This document shows positions 45,476-55,201 of a stretch of DNA of 64,000 bases, piece by piece (position 1 is the first letter of the stretch; each line of letters opens with the position of its first letter). The DNA is taken from NCBI GenBank assembly GCA_022376465.1, contig JACDTU010000027.1, positions 1-64,000 of the forward strand, in the 5' to 3' direction. Under the pieces are notes generated by a model. It saw nothing but the letters and a program-made list of their open reading frames with translations. It was not told the DNA's origin and did not search any database. This stretch comes from Cubamyces lactineus. Its lineage: Eukaryota; Basidiomycota; Agaricomycetes; Polyporales; Polyporaceae. The position numbers and the translations under genes are program-made.

Positions 45476-46140
45476 TTACAGCAGCTTCTTCGCCCTTTTA
45501 TACCGTTGGAGGATTTCTTTGGCGTTCGGAATTAGAGCGGACTCGGGTTCCCATGTGTTCTCGGCGCTGGAGTAGCCTTTCCACTTGATTTGGTAGCGGA
45601 TTCCGCCTCGTGTGGTCTTGTGTCCGACGATCGCTTCGACCTCATATTCTTCTTCTCCGTCGATAAGGTCAGGTGGTGGCCTCGTGTAGTTCGGTCCGTG
45701 GGTGTCGTTTTCCTTGTATGGGGTGAGGAAGCATGCGTGGAACACGGGGTGTACCTTCCAGTGTTTCGGCAGCTCCAGCCGATAGGTCACGGGTCCAAGT
45801 ACTTCGGTGATGACAAAGGGGCCTTCCCGTTTTGGTGCGAGTTTCCGGGATGCGTAAGCGAGCTTGAGGTTCTTCCCTTCGAGCCAGACCTTCTGTCCTT
45901 TCTTGAATTGGACAAACTTTCCCTTGAACCTGTCGCGTATGACGTGTCGGGCTAGCTCGTGGGCTGCTAGGGCTTCGTCTCGGGCCTTCTGGAGGTTCAC
46001 TAGCCGTTCTTGTACTGTCGGGGTGTTGGTCTTGGGGTAGAGGGACTTCAGTATCCCGGTTGGAACCTGGCCGTCTATTAGACGGTGCCAGGTTCGAACC
46101 GGTTCGAGCCTCGGCGCTAAAGACAGGGGTGGCCGGCGAC
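45476..46140 (-). pseudogene. C-terminal fragment of pol with chromodomain
   Basis: The visible protein begins around [14 protein letters not shown] and continues through the integrase C-terminal GPY/F-like region ([19 protein letters not shown]). A chromodomain ends the frame ([13 protein letters not shown]...[18 protein letters not shown]). The catalytic integrase core, RNase H, reverse transcriptase and protease are missing, so it is a truncated gene. The stop is TAA at 45478-45476. Confidence 0.85.
46065..46097. repeat. perfect inverted repeat (hairpin)
   Basis: AACCTGGC and CGTCTA pair with TAGACG and GCCAGGTT around a one-base centre with a GT bulge, near the right edge of the truncated pol. 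It could be a hairpin at a rearrangement point or coincidence within pol coding sequence. Confidence 0.5.
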
Positions 46141-46807
46141 GGGGCGGCCTAGTTGGAACTGCGTATAACCCGGTTCCAACTACCCCCTCACGGTTCCAAC
46201 TCCCCTCAAGGTTCCTTCTCCCCCGTCAGGCGAAAAACGCGTTGCTTGGGTTTCGAACCCAAGCGTTGCAGCAAACAGAATGGTCAAGCCGACCACTCCG
46301 TCATTAGGGGCTGTTTATGTCAGTGCGCACGGTGCTATAAGGGTGTATCTCGCCATCGGGTCTTTGCGGGCCTAAGTCAGGTCGCCTTGCAGGTTGGCAT
46401 GAAGACGCATTCATCTGGCCAACGAGGTTGGATTCAGTACGCGACCACGTCACCTAAGAGGACCAGCAAGTCAATACTGATCCAATCCAATGGGTGATAC
46501 CATTCCGTGTCGCACGTCGTCAGGCTTGAGCTCCCGTCTGCCTATTTAATAATTGTAGTCAGCGTAATGTACTCGGTAGGTACTTAGTCCATGGACGCGT
46601 GTCCCCTAGTAGCCGATACAGGTACCGGTGCGGTACACTGCCACCCCCGCCATCAATTCAGTTGATCGATCGGTGTCGATTTCTCCGCATTACGCCTCTG
46701 CAAAGTGAGGATCAGCCACCATACAATGCGACTACGGTATATACATCGAGCATTCCATCAAAAAACCACCATGGAAACCTATAACGCGCATGAGCACCCG
46801 CCCGATC
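46141..46807. other. region between truncated element and TRIM-bearing gene
   Basis: No gene. It contains repeated GGTTCCAACT blocks (about 46170-46215) and a strong hairpin at 46244-46264 (GCTTGGGTT-TCG-AACCCAAGC). Confidence 0.45.
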
Positions 46808-46835
46808 CTAGTCCATCGTCGGAATGGCAAACCCA

Positions 46836-46840
46836 GCGTC
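46836..46840. repeat. target-site duplication GCGTC, left copy
   Basis: GCGTC directly before the TRIM; repeated at 47353-47357 directly after it. Confidence 0.9.
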
Positions 46841-46982
46841 TGTCATGATCCGTGCTGGAATGGCATGTCATGGCATTAGGAACTGCTTATATAGATCCGG
46901 ATAACTATGCTGATAACCTCAGCATAGTGGCCTTTTGGCCCAGTTGTTAGATTGTGTTATTGTCCGGGCACGGTCTCTCACA
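46841..46982 (+). repeat. left terminal repeat of the TRIM
   Basis: 142 bp, identical to the right copy. It contains TATATA (46888-46893) and, 27 bases downstream, AACCTCAGCATA (46915-46926), the predicted RNA 5' end. An inverted repeat CTATGCTGA/TCAGCATAG surrounds this point. Confidence 0.9.
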
Positions 46983-46983
46983 G

Positions 46984-46995
46984 TATGCTGAGGTT
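46984..46995 (+). promoter_or_regulatory. presumed self-priming primer-binding site of the TRIM
   Basis: TATGCTGAGGTT, one base inside the left repeat, is exactly complementary to AACCTCAGCATA at 46915-46926, the predicted start of the element RNA. Confidence 0.65.
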
Positions 46996-47210
46996 CCCAG
47001 GTCACTGGTTCAAACCCTGGTGGTTGCATTCTGTTCCGCACCACAGGGCCCCAGACTAGTGGCTTACAGAGGCTTGGGAAACCTCTGGGGGTCTGCTATA
47101 AAAAGCATTCCTGGGTCCTAGAAGGTTAAGCTAGCCCCAGGGCCTGGAGAACCCTGGTTTGACATGTCAGGCTAGCACCTTCGAGGGCTTGGTGCCTAAA
47201 GGGGGGGCAC

Positions 47211-47352
47211 TGTCATGATCCGTGCTGGAATGGCATGTCATGGCATTAGGAACTGCTTATATAGATCCGGATAACTATGCTGATAACCTCAGCATAGTGG
47301 CCTTTTGGCCCAGTTGTTAGATTGTGTTATTGTCCGGGCACGGTCTCTCACA
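47211..47352 (+). repeat. right terminal repeat of the TRIM
   Basis: 142 bp, identical to the left repeat, preceded by the purine tract at about 47198-47210 and followed by the second GCGTC. Confidence 0.9.
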
Positions 47353-48084
47353 GCGTCCACCATGTCGACCCTATCCGGAATCTCAATGAAATCAGCCGCC
47401 TTCATGTTGTAGTTGTCGCACAGCATATTTGCAACCCTACAAACGAATCTCAGATGTCAGTAGCACGCTCTCAATAGAAGTAACTTACGGAATGTATTCG
47501 TAAGGCCACCAACCGTCCTTGCCTGTAGGCCAAGGCACGACCAAATCGAGGTCGGCCCCATCCAGCCCTAATGGCGGCTGCAATGTGATCCCGACGTTGG
47601 CTGCCCCGCCAACCGTCGTGAATCCAATCTCTAACAGAGCCTGTAGTGTGTCAGAGAGCGGGCAATACGAGAACATCCAGACCATACATCGATGAACGCA
47701 TCGAAGTCTGCGCTGGCTGTAGCCCGTCTGTCGTCTCCAACGACGCTTTGGATCGCCTGCAGTCGCGTCAGTACGTTATGCCTGTGTAGAAATCCTTTAC
47801 TCACCACATATAGCACCGTTTTCAGGGCGTATTTGGGAGCCATACTCACGTCTGATCTAATGTAGGCGATGGTTGTGGTCAGAAAGCGCGTCGCGCGCCT
47901 ACCTACGTGACCCTAGCGCAACACCAGGCTCGTTCTGGCGCATCCGTTCCTCGTTCGAATCTTCGTCCTCACCCCGCGCGTACTTGCGCCAGTATTCTGG
48001 CTGCCGCTCAGTCTTCGCCTGTTGAAGCTTGAATATATGTGCGCCATCAACGCGACGCTTACCCACCCTGTACGCAAGAGTCAT

Positions 48085-49423
48085 GTGCCCGAATATTAAA
48101 CTCTGCGCGCGGTGAGCATGTATCCGTTGGGACGAACGCGCCCCAACTCACACAATGGAACACCTCACAAACAGCCGCGAGATAGTCTGATTCAACTCAC
48201 AGCGCTTTGGCGACGTCGGCTGTCAGTAACTAGGTCGCTTGCTTCGTCCAGGCCCTCGCGCGCGTCGTGGTTCAGACGCGATGGCACGGGGATTGAGGAT
48301 ATGACGATCGCGCGACCCCAGACAACTCAGTGCCAAATACCCGCCCACAGGTGAATAGATCTTATGATCCCCGTGCTTCTCGATCCAGCGCTCCTATTTG
48401 CAGCTGTTCGAGCATCGCGAACGCTCTATAAACCGGTCCCTGTCGCGCTAGAGCGAGAGAGCGTAGCATCTACTGTGCCTTGGGCTGTAGGAAATGTCGT
48501 CTGTGTGTCTTGGGCTCACCTTCGCCATATGTACCCACCGTTCCCGTCGCGTGCGATGTCGGTCACCTACATGGTGCAGTCTGCCAGTTTGACGGGCCGT
48601 GTGAAGCCAAGTACGTGCGCGTTGGCGACGATGGGTGGATACATGCACGCGCATGTCGTAGCTGAAGGTGATTGGCATCAGGCCGCTGGGATCAATCTGG
48701 CAAGCGTTATACGAAGCTGCGCGTGCGAGCTCCTCCAGATAGTCCAATTCTCGACCAACATGGTTGATCCACGGCCCTTCCTACTGAACTCCCACTGGGC
48801 AGTCGACGTTGCCCCAGTTCCCCGAAGTGCCCAAGCGCGCACCCTCGTGCGTCGGGGCCAAGTGTGGATTTCTCGGTTCAGAACTCGTGGCCCAGTGGTG
48901 AATTGTCCGCACGGACTTGCTACTACGCGCCCCGGACTTGGAACCGAGCGCCCGGACTTGGCACCGAGCGCCCGGACTTGGAACCGCTTGGGACCGCTCG
49001 TACGGACTTGGAACCGCGCGTACGGACTTGGAACCGCGCGTACGGACTTGGAACCGCGCGTACGGACTTGGAACCGCGCGTCGGCTTACCACCATTCAGA
49101 CTACATCTCGCGCGAGGCTATGTATTTGCTCAGTCAGCTGAGCCGTAGAATCATGCTCTCATGCTTACAAAGAACAGCACAATCACCCGTATGCGCATGC
49201 GTCGCCCCTCTATCGCAACCTGTGTCATCTACCGCAATACCTTGGTATTGGCATAAACGCTCATTAGGCACCCAAGAGTGAGGGATGACACCGCGTACGG
49301 ACTGGAACGTTGTGGGTGGACTTGGCGCCACCTATCATCACGCACGCCCTCCTCATCTTTATCACTAGGAGCGCGGTACCTGCTCTACGGCTATGCAATT
49401 CTCGTATGTTATGGCTGGTTGCG
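48085..49423. other. region between interrupted gene and KDZ gene
   Basis: A minus frame near 48760-48450 (LDYLEELARAASYNACQIDP) looks protein-like but cannot be placed in a gene. The 305-codon plus frame (48364-49281) runs through a minisatellite and is not trusted. Otherwise nothing is recognised. Confidence 0.35.
48908..49085. repeat. 20-bp minisatellite
   Basis: About eight tandem copies of a unit like CGGACTTGGAACCGCGCGTA; the first copies (CCCGGACTTGGAACCGAGCG) are diverged and the last four are identical. Confidence 0.85.
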
Positions 49424-52400
49424 TTACTTAGCGAAGCCTATACCCTGTACAATGTTTGTCAATTCACTTTCACAGCCACATCTATCCTTGCGTACCATGC
49501 TGACATCCGTCGGGAAGGCGTGCCTGGCGTCGGCCAGCAGTCGCGCATATCTGTGCGACTGTCTGGACAGTACGGGTTAGTCTCTGATCAAGTCCTTTCT
49601 GCGTAACTTACCGTCGAGCGTACACCATGGCTCCCTCCCGTCCATCCTCTTCAGCATCCATCGCGCGCGCAGACCAGCGATCGCGGTAGTACTCAAAGAA
49701 CAGAGTAGTCCGGTACATCTCTTCTCGTTTGATGTACACCTCCTCCTGCCATCTCGCTCTCGCAGCCCGCTTCCTGAACCAGAACGGACGGATTTCTGTG
49801 ACTGATCAGCTATCCGGGTCCGTCCGAGCCGAGACGCACTTACTATGGTACATAAACTCCTTCACCTCGTTGTCGCCTTGGTTGTCGGCAAAAGAGAAGT
49901 CTTCCCAAAGCCAGCTCCCCGTCCGTTTGCTGTCCCCGCGGCGATGCTGATGGCTGAAAATAATAAACGGTTTTGCATCCTCGTCTGTGAGCACACGAAA
50001 CGTCTTGTCGTCCTCCGACATCCCCAACGTTATCAGAACTTTTCGCACACGGCGATACTCGTCTCGCGCCTGATGGCCGATCGCCACCTCTGTCGTGGCC
50101 AACGCCTTTACGCGCTGGCCGTGCGCTTGTCCGGTGCCTTGCCCGCGCAGATCCTCCAAGCTATACAACGCAGTCAGATGCGTACGCAATTCGTCGAGTG
50201 CATCTTTGGCTTGTCCCTCGCGGAGCTTCCGTTCAATTGACACCGGCTCGGCCATTTTCGCGTGCGTTCTCACACTCGCCACGTAGTAGGAAGGCAGTTC
50301 GACGTGGATAGCGTGAAGCATTTCCAGGTATTCCGATAGGTATGCGTCCTCAAGCAGTTCAGGACCTGGACCATCAGTAGTATACCATTAGCCATGTTGA
50401 CGAGCTGATTCAATGCCGCGCACCTTTGTCGACCTCGGCAACTAGATTGTTGGCGGTCTCTCCCCCAAGGTCGCAAGAGAGAGGGAAAGCATCTAGGCTT
50501 GCGCCTACGGACTTGCTCGTCTTCACCGCGAGGCGGATCTCCTCCACCGTTGCGGCGACTAGCTCTCCAACAAACCGCTCGTACTGTCTGCGACAGACAT
50601 CTGCCTGCCCCTGTAGCGCGACGACCCTCCTTCCCAATGCGTTCCTCTGCCTCGTCTTCGACAGGTCGGCTTCCCGTACCTTCTTCGTCAGTTCTAGCCT
50701 GATGGGGGATTAGTAACGGCATGCCGAACAAACGTTGCGCTCACTTCTCCCGTTCGATCTCGATCATCTCCTGAATCGCGCTCACCATTCCCATTCCCTG
50801 GATGCCAAAGGTCTTCCCCTTTTCCTCCTTCAGCACCTTCAAAGCGCCGGCTTCGGACAGGGCTTCGCCAGAGTGTCAAAAAGCACAACGCATGAGAAGG
50901 ATTTGGACTACTAACCGGCGTCAACATGAGGACTGTAGACATCCTCCATGTGCTCGTGGTTGCAGAAGTCTACGACATCCTGCAACCATTGTGCTTCGTC
51001 TCGACGCCACTCCTCCAGTTTGTCATCCGAGACGCTCTCTTCCAGCTTCTCCAGCGCTTCGGTGGTTTCCTGCAGGAACCGTTCGGCCTCTTTCAAGGAG
51101 GTATCCAACATGTGTACTACACTCATTCCGGTCAATCGACGAATCTCACATGTGTCAAAGTTGTCATACCAATGTTGTGCACCCGGCGCACATGCAGGTC
51201 AGAGTACACGTCGTTGAGGACATCGTGCCGGTGTCCCGAGGTCATCTCCTTCGTTCGCGCGCTCACATCGTTGGTGATAGCCCATATTCGCTCCATACCC
51301 TCGCCTTCGTACCGACCAGAACCCGGCATGAACTCGGGCGACTTGAAAATACGACATAAGAGCTGGTGTGCAAGCGCGTGCCACAAGCCGATGGCACCCT
51401 CGGTTCGTGGCAGGTTGAATGTCGTGATGGACGACAGAGTGAGGCACAGCTGCTTCCAGTGTTCAAGGCGCCTGCCGAAATTGATGAGGTACTGACAAGC
51501 AATATCGTATGTTTGCTTGACGAGTCGCAATCCCACATACGGTTGCATGCCGGATACCACCGCGAAATCAACGTACAGGTAGCTGGGTGGTCGCCAGTCA
51601 GTGCTGATAATCATACACGACGTCAATAAAACAGACGCACGCCTCGCGTTTGTTTAGATCCACAATGGACCCCGGTAACATGAACATATGACGACAGGCC
51701 AGGGCGATAATCCCTGACACCTTGCCGTTATGACCGCCATATCCTGCGGCGCCGAATTTGTGGCAAGTCGTGGGCTGCACACAGTCAGTCCCGTCACCAC
51801 ACATCCCATCACTTTGCTTACCTCTGGTTCAGGCTTCCCGATCTTTGATGCGTACTCTTGGAAGTCATTGACGTCCGCAAAGTATCCCGCGCCACGCGAC
51901 AACGCTACGTCGTTCTTGTCCATAGGTTTGTTACGCTGACTCTGACGGAAGTTGCCGTCGATGGAGTAGAACAAGGCGTCTAAGTAGCTGCAGGCTTGTG
52001 AGTTCACGCTGCGACGTCGCGCCAATGTAGCAATCGCACGTACAAGTAATCAGCGCAACGATCTTTCCAGTTTACGCGCATGTTGATTCCCGGTTGAGGG
52101 CAGCAGGGGCACTTCACTGTGAGACTTCCCCTCGTTGTGATCTTGCCAGGCATCTCACCCGCCCGTTTACACTGTCGGAGGTACGCGAACTCTCGCGCGC
52201 TATTGCTCAACTCGCGATATCGGTCCTAGGACAATGTTCAATACAATCAGCCGATGCAACTAAACCTGTACTTACCGGCACAGTCTTTGGCGCAACGTTG
52301 TCCGTCTTTCGTCGAAGATATGTATAGAAGTCCTCTGCGCTGCAATGTGTTTGCAACGACAGCAGATGGTAAGATTCGAGGAGCGTGATCGTGTATGCCG

Positions 52401-53531
52401 TCCGCGGTTGCTTCCACGAGGCCGGATACAGGCCCATCTCAACCAACTGGAGAGGTTCGGAGGTAACAAGCTGCTCGCCGCCGGCCATCTCCACGCATTC
52501 GCAGAAACTACAAGCCATGCTGGATACGCTGTGTTCGTGAACGAACACCATCATCCGCGGGTCTCGGGTGATGTTGGGACACGGCGCCCCGTTGTGACCT
52601 CCCCACAGCTTCATCCCAAGGGCTCCCGTCGTCGTCTTGTGCCAAAATCCATCCTCAGTGCTCCACCGCCAGATTCTGTGGAACGGTGTTCGCCTGTGGG
52701 TCCGCAGCAAACACGTTTCGCAATAGTGCGGCCTCCCTAGGCAGTCATAGCAGCGAAGACGGCACGGCGCACCCTCTGCAGGCATAGGGAGGTGCTGGTC
52801 GCAGGCCGCGCATGTATCCTCCCGTTGAGGCCCAACTTTGTATTGAAGAATAGCTTCCAGGACGCTCTGGGCATGGTCCTTGATGAATTCCGCGAAGCGA
52901 TCGGATGGTTTCTGCGTGGATGAGTATGTGCCATGCGCTCTTGCAAGACAGCACTCACAATGGTATTATTCACCCTTGCCTTCCCGCGTTTCCCATGACT
53001 CTTCTCTCCTTCCTTCGCTGGCTGGCTTGCCGTATCATCCCCTGTTCTTGAGTGGTCGATCGGTACATCCTCGAGTAGGGCGAATACATCAGTCGGAAGC
53101 GGATAGGTGTCCGCGTTGGTAGATGGCGTGACCTCTCCCGTCTCACGGGTCTCCGCGCGCGCCACAGATGGCATGACCAGAGAAAGACAGGGTAGTGGAG
53201 GCTGGGAAAGAGGGGGAGAGTGTAGCGAAGGCGCGGCTGGGGAGACACAGGGAGCAGGAAAAGCAGGAGCAGGCAGTGGAGGCGTCGCAAGCCAGGTAGG
53301 AGTGGGTGTCGATCCGCTCAGGCCAAAGAAGGTCGACGAAGTTGTAGAGGGGACCACAACAACTCTGTCTCGCTGGGATCCAGAGGCACGCAAGAGGGGG
53401 CGAAGGCGTCGCGGGCTTAGAGGCAGCTGACTCTGGCCGTTGGTAGAGGCTATGTTGAAGGTCGCGTTGGAGCCCCCCCATTGCTGTATGCCTTCTGCCA
53501 ATTTCCGTTTCTTCCTAGGGGTCTCCGGCAT
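49424..53531 (-). CDS. KDZ transposase with CxC2 domain
   Basis: Kyakuja-Dileera-Zisupton transposase, expected to cut and paste its own element. Thirteen exons (53531-52959, 52911-52276, 52225-52044, 51987-51822, 51774-51641, 51582-51170, 51116-50916, 50862-50745, 50698-50424, 50365-49844, 49795-49612, 49562-49496, 49444-49424) join in phase to 1163 residues without a stop. After a disordered N-terminus comes the CxC2 cysteine cluster (CAACDQH...CRLRCYDC...HYCETC) found with these transposases. The RNase-H-like core follows: likely acidic residues in YSIDGNF, YDIACQY and GEGMERIW, and the conserved EMTSGHRHDVLND block. A long helical region and the typical GSWLWEDFSF segment end the protein. 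The 21-base last exon is the least certain. Intactness suggests recent activity; no terminal inverted repeats were identified. Confidence 0.88.
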
Positions 53532-55201
53532 AGCGTACGTGCGTAGCTGGACGCGAGCGCGAAGTACGATTCCTCCAATTTTGCACCCGGTATGCGGCGC
53601 CCGCCGGCTGTCCTCGTCCTCCTTCAGATCGCGATCCCCCATGCGATTCGTAGCGACACATGAAGTATGCTTGGCAATTAAAACTAAAACACATGCACCA
53701 TACGGAGTCCATACACGTATGAAAGGCCTTCCGAGAAGTCTCAAAGTCAGACGGCTGGTCTTTCGTACAGTATCTGCAACGCGTGTTCTCCCCATACTCC
53801 CGTAGCGTTGTAAGCAAGGCAGCGGCACCCAGCGGCACCCTCGGTCTTGGTGATGGCGATCGATACAAGGCAGAGCATTTATCCAGAGGCGCACATCTCG
53901 ACCGCCGGTATGACGGCGGCTGAGCCACCGTCCCGAAGCTCGTCCCGATAGCAGACGGAAGCAAATTCGTGGGTCCCAGGGGGGAAGTGATCGAGGGACG
54001 ACCAATGCGGGGTAATGTTGGCTCTCAGCTATGCCACAACAAGACTTTGTTAGCACTACGCACGGCCCTGTGCTGCACGATACACTTACTGCATGACAAA
54101 GGCACCATGAGGGTGCGCGTTTGAACGCGGAGGAATCGTCCAGCGCAGCGATAGTGTTTGTTGCCCTCCACGCATCGAACTGTGAGTTAGAATGCATGTG
54201 AGATCGCGAATGCGCGACTCACATCGTTCAGTCGATTGTTGGCCTATCCAACGCTCCATCCACGCCTCGAGACGGTATCCACGCCCAAGACTTGCGCGCG
54301 TAGGTTGAGCCAGAAGTTGTACAGTCTTAGACATCCAGAGGTCACGGAGAGTCGATGGGAGTTGAGCCTGGCCATGCCATTGCTCTGGTCGGGTCTGGGT
54401 AAACCAGCACACCGTGAACATCAGAGGAACGTGCAGTATGCAACGGTCATATGACCCGCAATACTGTCGTTGTCTCATCTGTTGGAGGGGAGGAAGTGGA
54501 GGAGAGGGAACACCAGTCAGTGGGCATGATCAAAGCGTAGTGGGTGGAGGAAGCGAAGGTCGATGTCCACTAATTGGCAACGGTGGACTTGAGCGATTTC
54601 GACTGGAGGGCATTCGAGCGGAGTTCACAACAGCATACTTACTCGCCACTTATCATTCACTTGAAGCATTGAGAGAGCGATAACGAGGTAACTAAACGCG
54701 GAGAATCCGGAGATGTTGTACGTGAGAATCGCGATGAAAGCCAGCAACGCCTCGTAATCGGACCGAATCTATCTCTTGCTTTCCTTCCACCATCACTCGC
54801 ACTCGCACTGCCTCGCGATCCTTGCTCTCCCTCTGCTTGACACGAAACTCTTCCTACAGTCGAGCTTCAGAGTTGTAGGCGGGTATTATTGCCCTTGCCA
54901 CTTCTCTAGCTCAGCCTACCCCTTCCGAGACAGTTCGTGCGGCAACGCGTCGACGAACTGTTCTCCCCGGCACTCCTTCGAGCAAGAAGTATTTGTGCAA
55001 GACACGCTGCCGTCGTCCCGTTGCCTCAAGAAACTACGTCGCCCTTGCGCTCACGCCGTCGCATACGCGTACTGAGCAGAACTCTCCTTGCCTTTCGTGA
55101 CCCCTATCTCGCTATCGACAACTCCCGCCGGCGATTTCAAAGGTGTGTGCAGGCTGGAACGACTTTCATGGCTAACTGTAGTCGTCCATAGAGTACGTAC
55201 G
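53532..55201. other. region between KDZ gene and the 1089-residue gene
   Basis: The KDZ frame stays open upstream to 54197, but that part has no similarity to known N-termini and was not included. A minus frame at 54478-54086 (HVPLMFTVCWFTQTRPEQWH) is unassigned. A 5' UTR intron of the downstream gene is possible at about 55142-55187. Nothing else is recognised. Confidence 0.35.

Larger units (their letters stand above)
46841..47352 (+). mobile_element. TRIM-like non-autonomous LTR element, self-priming type
   Basis: 512 bp with two identical 142 bp terminal direct repeats (46841-46982 and 47211-47352), each TGTCATG...CTCACA, around a 228 bp non-coding interior. It is flanked by a 5 bp duplication GCGTC. 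A purine-rich tract (AAAGGGGGGGCAC) precedes the right repeat, which sets the plus orientation. The repeats are identical, so insertion is recent. It needs enzymes from another LTR element. Neither repeat resembles the LTRs of the two Ty3-type elements here. Confidence 0.9.
46808..48084 (-). pseudogene. unknown gene, 3' end interrupted by TRIM element
   Basis: Minus-strand exons can be built at about 47885-47805 (TTIAYIRSDVSMAPKYALKT), 47756-47688, 47640-47489 (LLEIGFTTVGGAANVGITLQ) and 47436-47353 (MLCDNYNMKAADFIEIPDRV), all in phase. The last exon is cut by the 512 bp element at 47352; its original final codons and TAG lie on the far side at 46835-46808. Read-through would end in the LTR, replacing the last 11 residues. 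An upstream frame (48084-47899, HIFKLQQAKTERQPEYWRKY) could belong to it, but the two do not join without a frame change near 47900. No domain is recognised. Confidence 0.6.

Noticed and set aside
46980..47030. tRNA-like B box (GGTTCAAACCCTGG) inside the TRIM, and GGTTCGAACC near 46090
   Set aside because: No cloverleaf with matching acceptor and T stems could be drawn; the second lies in the pol frame.
53532..54197. N-terminal extension of the KDZ frame to 54197
   Set aside because: The added sequence is Cys- and Trp-rich, unlike known starts of this family. The ATG at 53531 is followed by a plausible basic N-terminus.
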